Position numbers and translations under genes: made by a program
Part shown: positions 37,981 to 45,074 of the stretch, in pieces
Layout: the number at the start of each line of letters is the position of its first letter
Numbering within the stretch: the stretch's first letter is position 1
Notes under the pieces: model-generated
Databases searched by the model: none
What the model was told of the DNA's origin: nothing
The model's input: only the letters and a program-made list of their open reading frames with translations
From: Sphingobacteriaceae bacterium
GTDB taxonomy: Bacteria; Bacteroidota; Bacteroidia; B-17B0; Aurantibacillaceae
Assembly: GCA_002319075.1 (NCBI GenBank)
Contig: NVQB01000001.1
Span: 248,001-312,000 of the forward strand
Length of the DNA stretch: 64,000 nucleotides
Reading direction: 5' to 3'

Positions 37981-38012
37981 CGCCGAAAATTACTTTGAAG
38001 TAACAACCGGCG
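37981..38012. other. Hairpin just after the receiver gene
   Basis: CGCCG and CGGCG enclose TTACTT/AAGTAA. It starts 6 bp after the stop and lacks a T run, so a boundary or weak terminator function is only possible. It marks the left side of the accessory region. Confidence 0.35.
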
Positions 38013-38168
38013 ATGAACATACAAAAAATGAACCTGGCAGATTTAAAAATTTCCTATCTTTAAGAACTACTGCCAAAAAACAAAAGGTAATCCAACTTTG
38101 TAAAAACCACCAGATTGGAGGAAGAAGGTAATGGTATGAGGTGGTTAGTGGCAAGGCTGACAGACATT

Positions 38169-38360
38169 ATGAAATTTGTAATCATCGCCGACTCTCATGG
38201 ACAACATAACGAATTGACACTTCCAAAAGGTGACGTTATAGTACATGCAGGCGACATAAATAGACGTGGTGAAGAAACTGAAGTTCTTGATTTCCTAAAT
38301 TGGTTTGCAAATCTCGACTCATGCTTAGACATAAAAACAAAGAATGTTAGACAAGTTTAA
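38169..38360 (+). pseudogene. Metallophosphoesterase fragment
   Basis: From the ATG at 38169 the peptide MKFVIIADSHGQHNELTLPK is followed by GDVIVHAGDINRRGEE, the N-terminal metal-binding motif (DxH, GDxx) of small calcineurin-like phosphoesterases. It stops after about 63 residues; a full domain needs at least 150 more. The last codons run directly into the start of the next gene (38344), so the 3' part has been lost by deletion or by joining at that point. No activity is expected. Confidence 0.7.
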
Positions 38361-38781
38361 AAAATTCATTGCTGATTTATTTTGGCAAGACCAAGTTTTA
38401 AAAGAACATTGGGAAACAAGCAAGCACGGTGTTGTTCCCGAATTTCCTGCGATCGTTTACGACAAATCAATAAAAGACGATTTTCGTTTCTTTATTAGGG
38501 CCGACCAATTTTATTCGAACGAATTTATCGGTGACCAGCCAAATCCTGACGAAATAATAATCGACAAAAAAGGACAGGCTTTTAAACTTGACTTCAATGA
38601 CAATGAAAGATTTCAGGTTCCTAAAATTATCTCGACAAATTTTCCTGTAAACGAATTGAAAAAAATACTTTCACACTATTGGGCGACAATAAATAAAGAC
38701 CAATACTTAAAATTAGAAACAGTGACCGCCATTATAAATAAAATGGCCGGCAACAAAACGGAATTTGGTTATAAAGCATAA
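38344..38781 (+). CDS. Hypothetical protein in the cassette region
   Basis: 145 residues, soluble, no signal peptide. It carries a DNERFQVPKI segment and a WATINKDQYLKLETV segment but I recognise no family. It starts inside the 3' end of the truncated phosphoesterase, so the two were probably joined by recombination. Codon bias towards GAC and GAA resembles its neighbours in the array. Confidence 0.6.
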   Translation: MLDKFKKFIADLFWQDQVLKEHWETSKHGVVPEFPAIVYDKSIKDDFRFFIRADQFYSNEFIGDQPNPDEIIIDKKGQAFKLDFNDNERFQVPKIISTNFPVNELKKILSHYWATINKDQYLKLETVTAIINKMAGNKTEFGYKA

Positions 38782-38882
38782 CCCAATGCCCGCGCCCTAA
38801 CAAAATTGGTACGGTAAAGCGTCCTTGCGCTTGCCTGACCAGCCATAAATCGCGGCCTGCCGGCAACAAGGCAGACAAGTTT

Positions 38883-39071
38883 TTATTTGTTGACAACTGT
38901 AATGGTTAATTTATTTTTTTGCTGTTTAATCTTAACGGTCTGACCTCTCTTAAAACCAAGGCTTTCAAGCCATTTGCCTTCCAGACGAATTTCAGGAATT
39001 TTAGTTTCATCATATTTCCGAGTACGGTATTTTTTGTGAATTTTGAGTTTTCTGAAATTAACCATCGTCAT
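38883..39071 (-). CDS. SymE-like toxin
   Basis: 62 residues from the ATG at 39071 (another ATG at 39065; a longer TTG form from 39086). The pattern PEIRLEGKWLESLGFKRGQT followed by VKIKQQKNKLTI matches the SymE toxin fold, an AbrB-like swapped-hairpin domain. In E. coli SymE is an SOS-induced nuclease-like toxin repressed by an antisense RNA. Here it is divergent from an XRE-type regulator, with TGACAA half-sites between them, suggesting control by that protein. Toxicity is not shown by sequence. Confidence 0.75.
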   Translation of the reverse strand: MTMVNFRKLKIHKKYRTRKYDETKIPEIRLEGKWLESLGFKRGQTVKIKQQKNKLTITVVNK

Positions 39072-39140
39072 ACAATTATATGACAATATAATACAAGCAC
39101 TTCATTTGTCAATCTTTAATATGACAAACTTGTCAACAAA
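39071..39140. promoter_or_regulatory. Operator region with TGACAA/TTGTCA half-sites
   Basis: Between the SymE-like and XRE genes lies the perfect palindrome TGACAAACTTGTCA (39122-39135, 6-bp arms). Further TGACAA or TTGTCA half-sites occur near 39079 and 39105. This is the pattern of an autoregulating XRE repressor; the exact ligand is inferred. Confidence 0.6.
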
Positions 39141-39159
39141 TTAGCTGACATTTGTTTTA

Positions 39160-39378
39160 GTGACACGCGATAAACTCAAAAAGAAAATCGGTCAACGGAT
39201 CATCGAATTCCGGGAACAAAAAGGTTGGAGTCAAGCTGACCTGGCAAGAGCTTGCAGTAAAGACAGACAGGCGATTGAAAAACTGGAGAACGGGAAAGTA
39301 AATCCGACGCTTTACACTTTGCTTGAGGTTGCGAATGCTTTGGAAATTTCAATATCTAAGTTAGTAGATCTTCTTTAA
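39160..39378 (+). CDS. XRE-family HTH regulator
   Basis: 72 residues from a GTG start at 39160. The HTH covers about residues 8-62 (IEFREQKGWSQADLARACS then IEKLENGKVNPTLYTLLEVANAL). It has no second domain. Small XRE proteins beside toxins usually act as antitoxin or repressor. Divergent from the SymE-like gene with shared operators. It is 26 bp before the convergent hypothetical gene. Confidence 0.85.
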   Translation: MTRDKLKKKIGQRIIEFREQKGWSQADLARACSKDRQAIEKLENGKVNPTLYTLLEVANALEISISKLVDLL

Positions 39379-39403
39379 TCATGCATGGGTTAAATTAAAA
39401 ATA

Positions 39404-39979
39404 CTACAAGTCTGTAATAAGAAATTCATTTTCACCAGATGAAAAGGCAATAAAATGCGCATGGAAATCAGGCGAATCATTCAAATCGTAGATTATCGAA
39501 ATTTCTTCTTTATCAATTAAAAACCTTTTCCCAATAGGAATTGATTTGCAAGCGGCATTAACTAAACAAAAAGCACCTTCGTTTAAAATATATTTCACGT
39601 CATTAATATTCTTTACGGTTATCGTTAAAATGCTTTGTTCTCTCTGGATAATAAAAGAAATATTTTTGGTTAACATTTCTTTAGTGCGGTCAAACCAAAT
39701 ATAATCTACAGGGAGATTGATTAGACGAAATATCAGTCTGTAGATTGTGGTGTATGGATTTAGATCATATATGGGTACATTAAGACTTCTACCTTCGACT
39801 ATATTCTTCATCCAAATGGAATTCTGAATTGCATCTACATGGCTAGGGAGTTTATTAAATAGAAATTTCTTTTTATTAACATCCCCGTCAAAAACATTTA
39901 ATGTAGCTAAATGTGGAAAAAAGCCAACAGTTAACAGCAAACGTCTCGCCACCGCAGACGAGAGGCAGGTTCTATACAA
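39404..39979 (-). CDS. Hypothetical protein with N-terminus replaced by a repeat
   Basis: 191-residue frame from a TTG at 39979. The first 22 residues lie inside the repeat element at 39914-40077, antisense to it, so the natural start is probably lost. No ATG occurs before about residue 57. The rest (DGDVNKKKFLF, YDLNPYTTIYRLIFR) is unlike any family I know. It may be a 5'-truncated gene, or the repeat may have supplied a new start. Codon use is ordinary. Confidence 0.5.
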   Translation of the reverse strand: MYRTCLSSAVARRLLLTVGFFPHLATLNVFDGDVNKKKFLFNKLPSHVDAIQNSIWMKNIVEGRSLNVPIYDLNPYTTIYRLIFRLINLPVDYIWFDRTKEMLTKNISFIIQREQSILTITVKNINDVKYILNEGAFCLVNAACKSIPIGKRFLIDKEEISIIYDLNDSPDFHAHFIAFSSGENEFLITDL

Positions 39980-40077
39980 ACAAAAGAAATTTCAATTTGG
40001 TACGCTTCGCGTGGGACGCCTCGATAAGCTTAGGGCAAGCTATTGTTTTGCTTTTGCGTAATTTATTTTAACTTCAC
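39914..40077 (+). repeat. Cassette element A (164 bp)
   Basis: About 97% identical (about 5 differences by eye) to element C at 41421-41584. It opens with the last codons of the 41121-type gene (TGGAAAAAAGCC), contains TCTCGCCACCGCAGACGAG, a GCTTTTGC box and ends TTTTAACTTCAC. Elements B, D and E share the GCAAAAGC / GCTTTTGC and AACTTCAC parts. Confidence 0.8.
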
Positions 40078-40116
40078 GGTAGACTTTAGAGGTTTTTAAA
40101 AACCTGCGGCATAGAA

Positions 40117-40134
40117 TCCCGATAGTAATCGGGA
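40117..40134. repeat. REP-like palindrome
   Basis: TCCCGATAGTAATCGGGA, a 7-bp perfect stem with a 4-base loop. Related copies occur at 40989-41006, 41585-41601, 41623-41640 and 42495-42512. Confidence 0.6.
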
Positions 40135-40157
40135 GCTGCGATGCCAGCTCGCCAAAC

Positions 40158-40164
40158 GTTAGAT
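40158..40164 (+). other. attC core-like GTTRRRY heptamer
   Basis: GTTAGAT matches the integron attC core site GTTRRRY, preceding the lipoprotein cassette. A short heptamer match can be accidental; no complementary RYYYAAC site of clear identity was located. Confidence 0.3.
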
Positions 40165-40199
40165 GCAAGTGCCACGACCCTCAGACATTCAAATTGCAA

Positions 40200-40796
40200 A
40201 TGAAATTTCTAAATATAATATTTCTTTCAATCGCATTTATTTTTGGATCTTGTGGCAGAAGAATCGACGACGACTCAGTACCAATTGCAGACAGCACTTT
40301 TAATGACAATAAGAACTATGAGCTTTCGGACAAACATAACAACTATGACAGCGCTCAGTTTAAGATTACTAAATTCTTTTTTATCTCAGGTAAACTTTAT
40401 TACGAAGGATATAGTGACACCGTGGAGGGAACAATACTCGAAAAATATTATCGTTATGACGGCGGTTTATTCTATGAAGGCAAGATGGATCTTGAAAATC
40501 GGTTCCATATCGGCACTTGGAAATATTATTACCCAGACGGACGAATAAAAAAAATAAATTTTGACAGTACAGAACAAATCTCTTCAGAAAAAGCTTTGAA
40601 AATTGCAAAATCTTATGGATTTAATAAAGGTAGACTGGAAATCAGGGAAGAACTATTTGAAGGAACATATTATTGGCACGTAACCGAATGGACAGAAGAA
40701 GACAGTCAGGGTGGAAAAGGTAAATATTTGATGATAAGAAGAAGTAATGGTGCCGTCACGATTCCTAAACCTAACGACACTACATATTTTATATAA
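40200..40796 (+). CDS. Lipoprotein cassette gene
   Basis: 198 residues from the ATG at 40200. Signal peptide with lipobox F-G-S-C (about residues 15-18), then an Asp-rich linker. The C-terminal half has repeats of Y-x-G-x-x-x-x-x-G-x-W-x-Y-Y-x-x-D (FYEGKMDLENRFHIGTWKYY), like the MORN-type repeats of YwqK-type proteins. Function unknown. It lies between elements A and B, so it looks like one cassette. Confidence 0.7.
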   Translation: MKFLNIIFLSIAFIFGSCGRRIDDDSVPIADSTFNDNKNYELSDKHNNYDSAQFKITKFFFISGKLYYEGYSDTVEGTILEKYYRYDGGLFYEGKMDLENRFHIGTWKYYYPDGRIKKINFDSTEQISSEKALKIAKSYGFNKGRLEIREELFEGTYYWHVTEWTEEDSQGGKGKYLMIRRSNGAVTIPKPNDTTYFI

Positions 40797-40910
40797 TATA
40801 CTTCGTGGACACATACTGTATGGCGTCACCAGAAAGCTAACAGCAGCTAAAGCTCCAGCTGACGATCATTCGCACAAGCCCGCTCAAATGTCCACCGGAC
40901 ATTTGCCTTA

Positions 40911-40977
40911 TGCAAAAGCAATTTACGGGTAGAAGATTTTTAGTGTTTGCTTTTACTCTGTTTATTTTTAACTTCAC
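40911..40977 (+). repeat. Cassette element B
   Basis: TGCAAAAGCA at 40911, TTTGCTTTTAC and AACTTCAC at 40970-40977. Same arrangement as elements A, C, D and E but without their longer common part. Confidence 0.6.
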
Positions 40978-40988
40978 CTAGACATCGG

Positions 40989-41006
40989 TCCTGATAGCGA
41001 TCGGGA
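40989..41006. repeat. REP-like palindrome
   Basis: TCCTGATAGCGATCGGGA, 7-bp stem with one G-U pair; relative of the palindrome at 40117. Confidence 0.5.
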
Positions 41007-41120
41007 TTAGCATCGTCCAATTTGGAGACGGGCCGGCGCCAGCCCCGATTCAGTTACCTGTAAACTTTGACTACTTAAAATCTTGTGCGACACATCTTAA
41101 ACAAATTATTCAATATTAAT

Positions 41121-41441
41121 ATGTCGATCGGACTGACAAAAGAAGAATACTGGAAAAAATGGGAGTTCTTTGAACTAATAGACGACCTGCATAAAGCCGA
41201 AGAACTACTTTCAAACTTTACGGGCGGACACTCAGGAGAGTTTTCATCCGCTGAACATTTTCGAGAAACTTTCGTTGACGCAATTGACGATATCGAAGGT
41301 GGTAATCAAACAGACTTGACGAGATTTTATATCTGGTTTTTGCCGACTTCAACTTGGGACGACTTCACAAAAGATCAGGGACAAGAATTAGGAAATAAAA
41401 TATTCGAAAGGGTTGACTCTTGGAAAAAAGCCAACAGTTAA
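41121..41441 (+). CDS. Small acidic cassette protein
   Basis: 106 residues from the ATG at 41121 (longer in-frame start at 41085 is weaker). Acidic and soluble: TKEEYWKKWEFFELIDDLHK, GHSGEFSSAEHFRE, WDDFTKDQGQE. I recognise no family. Its last codons W-K-K-A-N-S-stop run into element C, and element A repeats the same bases, so this gene was the source of that piece. Single cassette between elements B and C. Confidence 0.6.
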   Translation: MSIGLTKEEYWKKWEFFELIDDLHKAEELLSNFTGGHSGEFSSAEHFRETFVDAIDDIEGGNQTDLTRFYIWFLPTSTWDDFTKDQGQELGNKIFERVDSWKKANS

Positions 41442-41584
41442 CAGCAAACGTCTCGCCACCGCGGACGAGAGGCAGGTTCTATACAAACAAAAGAAATTTC
41501 AATTTGGTACGCTTCGCGTGGGACGCCTCGATAAGCTTAGAGTAAGCTATTGTTTTGCTTTTGCGTATTTTAATTTAACTTCAC
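41421..41584 (+). repeat. Cassette element C (164 bp)
   Basis: About 97% identical to element A. It begins inside the final codons of the 41121 gene and ends in TTTAACTTCAC. The GTTAA at the stop codon doubles as element sequence. Confidence 0.8.
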
Positions 41585-41601
41585 TCCCGATAGTTACCCG
41601 A
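41585..41601. repeat. REP-like palindrome, degenerate
   Basis: TCCCGATAGTTACCCGA, a degenerate relative directly after element C. Confidence 0.35.
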
Positions 41602-41622
41602 TTAGCAACCGGCGGCTTTGGA

Positions 41623-41640
41623 TCCCGATAGTAATCGGGA
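41623..41640. repeat. REP-like palindrome
   Basis: TCCCGATAGTAATCGGGA, identical to the copy at 40117. Confidence 0.6.
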
Positions 41641-41752
41641 GCGGCCGACGTTAGCCCCGACCGGTTACCCCTAATGCGTCCAGGACGAATCTTGAGATAA
41701 AACAGAATCAACTATTACACTTTAATTTAGACGGACGCCTGAATCTATCCCA

Positions 41753-41783
41753 TTGACTTTTTCTCGAATTTTTAGTAAATTTG
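41753..41783 (+). promoter_or_regulatory. Promoter of the antitoxin cassette
   Basis: TTG at 41753-41755, 20-base spacer, TAAATTTG at 41776-41783. This is a full match to the Bacteroidota promoter consensus, 18 bp before the ATG. Its own promoter fits a self-contained toxin-antitoxin cassette. Confidence 0.75.
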
Positions 41784-41801
41784 TATTTGAAAATCATTCA
41801 A

Positions 41802-42032
41802 ATGACAGCAACGACAATCAAAAGACAGGTCGACAACTACCTCCCGCTTTTATCCAATAAACAACAGACTTTAGTGCTTGAAATGATTAAGAGTTTATTA
41901 AATGTTGACAAGAACATTATTAGAATAACTCGTAAACAATATAACAAAGAACTTGACGAGGCTGTTTCTCGCATGGATAAAGGTAATTCTGTATCGCATA
42001 AAGACGCGCTTAAGGAATTATCTAAATGGTAA
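41802..42032 (+). CDS. Antitoxin-like protein of a ParE/RelE-type pair
   Basis: 76 residues from the ATG at 41802 (a TTG at 41781 is weaker). Helical, with NKQQTLVLEMIKSLLN near the start and a C-terminal MDKGNSVSHKDALKELSKW segment, typical of the Phd/addiction-module antitoxins next to ParE-like toxins. The stop overlaps the toxin start (ATGGTAA). The downstream toxin is broken, so this may be an orphan antitoxin. Confidence 0.7.
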   Translation: MTATTIKRQVDNYLPLLSNKQQTLVLEMIKSLLNVDKNIIRITRKQYNKELDEAVSRMDKGNSVSHKDALKELSKW

Positions 42033-42338
42033 AATCTTCATCCCTTAAAATTTCATAGGACAGAAAAGCTCTTGATAATTTGAAAGAGATTCTGACTTAT
42101 CTAGCAAAACAAGATACTCGCTCCCAAAATAGTTAAGTCAGCTATTATTTCTCGTCTCGACATTATAAAAAAAAATCCTCTCATTTGCGAATCGGACAAA
42201 CTCAAAGACCCTACACATAAAGACTTTCAGGCGTTTGTTGTATTTAGCTATCGAGTTACTTACCAAATAAAATTCGAGACAAAAGAACTTCGTATTCTAA
42301 GGGTTAGACACACTAGCAGAGAACCTCTTGGGTATTAA
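42025..42338 (+). pseudogene. Broken RelE/ParE-type toxin
   Basis: Begins ATG at 42025, MVKSSSLKIS, then TAG at 42055 where related toxins have TGG (Trp). DRKALDNLKEILTYLAKQD follows in frame, then a frameshift near 42117-42125 moves to the frame APKIVKSAIISRLDIIKKNP. The C-terminal AFVVFSYRVTYQI and REPLGY motifs are ParE/RelE-like. Two lesions mean no functional toxin. Partner antitoxin is intact. Confidence 0.7.
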
Positions 42339-42416
42339 CTCTTCTAGACATTGGGACTTTTCAATTAACGCACTAGGGGTGACACGGGGCCATAGCGCCA
42401 GACGGACGAACTTACA

Positions 42417-42494
42417 TGCAAAAGCAATTTTCTTAATGCGGGCCCTCCGGGACTTTTTATAGTTTCGCTTTTGCGTATTTTATTTTAACTTCAC
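42417..42494 (+). repeat. Cassette element D
   Basis: TGCAAAAGCA at 42417, GGGCCCTCCGGGAC hairpin piece, CGCTTTTGCGTA and AACTTCAC at 42487-42494. The two boxes are complementary (GCAAAAGC/GCTTTTGC), so the element can fold. Confidence 0.65.
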
Positions 42495-42512
42495 TCCCGA
42501 TAGCTACCGGGA
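42495..42512. repeat. REP-like palindrome
   Basis: TCCCGATAGCTACCGGGA, one A-C mismatch in the stem; directly follows element D. Confidence 0.5.
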
Positions 42513-42577
42513 TTAGCATCTGCGAAATCTTTTTTTCGCCGCGCCTTGCTGCTCTGGGTTCTCTATGCGTATTGTAA

Positions 42578-43309
42578 ATGACAGACATTCACAAATATAA
42601 AAACTCTCTCAACAAAAATGGTTTCGTAACCATCGACAAGATTTATTCGGACGTGGAGATTGAAAAAATTATTTCTCTTATAAGTAATGCAGACTCTTCG
42701 CGTTCTACATTTCGAAAATCAACTGATCTTTTCGCCATACGACAGTTTTTAAAAGAAATTCCGCAGACAACTCCTCTAATTTTCAATGACACTATACTGA
42801 CCCTTATAAATTCACTTTTTGGTTCGGATTTTTTTATTGTTAAATCAATTTACTTCAACAAGCCTGAACAATCAAATTGGTTCGTTTCCTATCATCAGGA
42901 CTTAACAATTTCGGTGGACAGTAAAACGGACCTCAAAGGCTACGGACCCTGGACGGTAAAACAAAATCAATTTGCGGTGCAGCCACCAATCGACATCCTG
43001 CAAAGCATTTACACAATACGCATACATCTCGACGACACAGACGAAGAAAACGGCGCGTTAAAAATCATCTCTGGCTCTCATTCTAAAGGCATTTATAGAC
43101 CTGAGAACATAGACCGCACAAAAGAAACCGAAACAATTTGTCCTGTTACCAGAGGAAGTGTGATGGTCATGCGCCCCTTGCTGCTTCATAGTTCTGGCCG
43201 TACAACAAACAATAACAAACGACGCGTTATTCATATTGAGTTTTGCAACAAAACTCTTCCTTCGGGTATAAAATGGGCAGAATACGCGGACTTGAAAGTC
43301 GACGCATAA
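42578..43309 (+). CDS. Phytanoyl-CoA dioxygenase (PhyH) family protein
   Basis: 243 residues. Fe(II) ligands H-x-D in SYHQDLT (about residues 109-112) and the distal His in PLLLHSSGRT (about 208), with Arg in KRRVIHIEF binding 2-oxoglutarate. Substrate unknown; the PhyH fold acts on many small molecules. Probably a cassette gene: element D lies upstream and a further gene and element E follow. Start from the first ATG at 42578, just after the element. Confidence 0.9.
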   Translation: MTDIHKYKNSLNKNGFVTIDKIYSDVEIEKIISLISNADSSRSTFRKSTDLFAIRQFLKEIPQTTPLIFNDTILTLINSLFGSDFFIVKSIYFNKPEQSNWFVSYHQDLTISVDSKTDLKGYGPWTVKQNQFAVQPPIDILQSIYTIRIHLDDTDEENGALKIISGSHSKGIYRPENIDRTKETETICPVTRGSVMVMRPLLLHSSGRTTNNNKRRVIHIEFCNKTLPSGIKWAEYADLKVDA

Positions 43310-43486
43310 TAAAAAACAGGTTCGATGCCCGGCATTCTGCACTCTAGAATATCCGCCAAGATTCCTATATTTATAGCGTCACGGACAAAGCACGGAAATC
43401 TGCTCGCTGTAACTTCGTTAAGCGCAAGTGGCGGACACTCCCCGGGATAAAGGACCATAATCGCAGACAAGACAAATATCGACAAC
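43310..43486. other. Possible attC-like inverted-repeat region
   Basis: TCCGCC at 43352-43357 can pair with GGCGGA at 43430-43435; GTTAAGC at 43417-43423 fits the GTTRRRY core. ATTCT/AGAAT forms a further small hairpin. It lacks the GCAAAAGC boxes of elements A-E. Confidence 0.3.
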
Positions 43487-43909
43487 TTGATAAACTTTAA
43501 AGACTTTAAACATTCTTTTGACGGCTGCAAAGACAAGCTTGATAAAATTTTGACGACCGATTTAAACTTCCTATGGATGGATGACTATTACGACGGTATG
43601 CTCTGGGGGATGCTTGAATATAAAAGTCAATACTATAGGTTTGAAATTATAACAGATTACACGACACTAATTTACCCAAGAGTATTTGCTATTGTAACGC
43701 TGACCAAAGAGCAAATTGCAGACGAACTATTTTGGCATGACCTGTTTGTAAAACATGTGGGTAATCACAACGACTTTATCGGAGAAACGTTAATAGCAAA
43801 ACCGCAATCAGAACACCACTTATTTTACGACAAATTTAAAAATAGACCTCAGGTAAATTATGATTCCAACATTGTTAAGGGGTGGTTTATCGAGCAAGTT
43901 GGACATTAA
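43487..43909 (+). CDS. Hypothetical cassette protein
   Basis: 140 residues from a TTG start at 43487. No ATG exists upstream in frame, so the start is uncertain. Aromatic-rich: FLWMDDYYDGMLWGMLEYKSQYY, and IADELFWHDLF. Looks like a small soluble protein of the immunity/orphan type, but no family was recognised. It sits between the PhyH gene and element E. Confidence 0.55.
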   Translation: MINFKDFKHSFDGCKDKLDKILTTDLNFLWMDDYYDGMLWGMLEYKSQYYRFEIITDYTTLIYPRVFAIVTLTKEQIADELFWHDLFVKHVGNHNDFIGETLIAKPQSEHHLFYDKFKNRPQVNYDSNIVKGWFIEQVGH

Positions 43910-43965
43910 TAAAAGTAGACGCGAGTAAATGTGTCGCCACCGCAGACAGGAAGCAGCATCCCGTT

Positions 43966-44080
43966 TGCAAAAGCAATTTTAAGTTGGCGGAGTGCCAGCT
44001 CCCCACAAGCCTAATCATCCCCATGACCATCGGAACCACAGGATTTATTCCGTATTTTTCGTAATTTATTTTAACTTCAC
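43966..44080 (+). repeat. Cassette element E
   Basis: TGCAAAAGCA at 43966, a longer spacer, then CGTAATTTATTTTAACTTCAC ending at 44080. Just before it, TCGCCACCGCAGAC (43934-43947) matches elements A and C. Confidence 0.6.
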
Positions 44081-44204
44081 ACCAGATAGTTAGCGCGAGG
44101 TGGCTGGACCAATTGGCCAATGCTAGCTGTATTAAACATCGTCGAAATCTGTTTTTTAGCGACGACAACGACATTAAACTGATTAACAACAAAAATTTAT
44201 AATT

Positions 44205-44555
44205 ATGCTTACAGACATAAACCCAAAATTACCAATGCGTGACAAATCTTTGACGAAAGAATTTTACACAAATCGATTGGATTTTAGAATTGTTGGAGAA
44301 TATGATAATTATTTGATCGTTGGCAAAGACAAAATAGAAATTCACTTTTTTGAGTTCAAGGACCTTGATCCAAAAGAAAACTACGGACAAATTTACATTA
44401 GAACAAATAACATAGATAAACTTTATCAAACGCTTTTGGACAACAAAGTTTTAATTCACCCAAATGGAGATTTAGAAACAAAACCATGGGGGCAGAAGGA
44501 ATTTGCTATTCTCGATCCGGACCACAATCTATTGACTTTTGGACAAAGTGTATGA
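44205..44555 (+). CDS. VOC-family (glyoxalase/bleomycin-resistance) protein
   Basis: 116 residues. KEFYTNRLDFRIV and IEIHFFEFKDL are the first beta-alpha-beta unit, and EFAILDPDHNLLTFG is the usual C-terminal end (metal-site or substrate-pocket Asp/His region). Small VOC proteins bind or modify hydrophobic compounds such as bleomycin; the substrate here is unknown. It follows element E, fitting a cassette-borne resistance-type gene. Confidence 0.88.
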   Translation: MLTDINPKLPMRDKSLTKEFYTNRLDFRIVGEYDNYLIVGKDKIEIHFFEFKDLDPKENYGQIYIRTNNIDKLYQTLLDNKVLIHPNGDLETKPWGQKEFAILDPDHNLLTFGQSV

Positions 44556-44599
44556 GGTTAGTGTCCAGCAGCCAGACAGAAATCCGGGCCGGAAAAAAA

Positions 44600-44926
44600 A
44601 TGGTTTTAAAACAAATGGACTTGTATTTAACATCCACTGACTGGATCTACTTTGGTCAATCACAAAAAATACAATCACTTGAAAGAATTAAAGTTAGCTT
44701 GTTCTCCTACTTAATGGTGACTCTAAATGAACCTATTTTTTACAGCCACGCAAAGCATCGTCAGTTGTTACTGACATCGACATTCCACTTCATTAGGCCA
44801 GATTTTCATTGCAGGCTTCCACTTTCGTTAAATGTATTTACACTTAAACGTGATAACAAAAATAAAATGCGTTGCGGCGACCTTGTTGGTAAAGAGGTAG
44901 ACTTGCATACTAAAATCATCCATTAA
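44600..44926 (+). CDS. Doubtful ORF after the VOC gene
   Basis: 108 codons from an ATG at 44600: MDLYLTSTDWIYFGQSQ, HAKHRQLLLTSTFHF. A longer frame from 44486 overlaps the VOC gene and is a shadow there. It has no recognised motif and may be degenerate sequence, but no other gene occupies 44556-45074. Confidence 0.25.
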   Translation: MVLKQMDLYLTSTDWIYFGQSQKIQSLERIKVSLFSYLMVTLNEPIFYSHAKHRQLLLTSTFHFIRPDFHCRLPLSLNVFTLKRDNKNKMRCGDLVGKEVDLHTKIIH

Positions 44927-45074
44927 ATCCACGCGTCTAAACATCAAAGCGGTGAATCATGGCACATACATCTACTCTTTCGTTTATTACTATTCTGAAT
45001 TTAAATAATGCACATTGAATAGGCCTGTGACAAATTTTGCGATCATATAAATCAGTTTAAATACCCATCCAACA

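Noticed and set aside
44486-44600. Upstream part of the 44486 ORF
   Set aside because: Overlaps the VOC gene in another frame; only the part after 44600 is considered, weakly.
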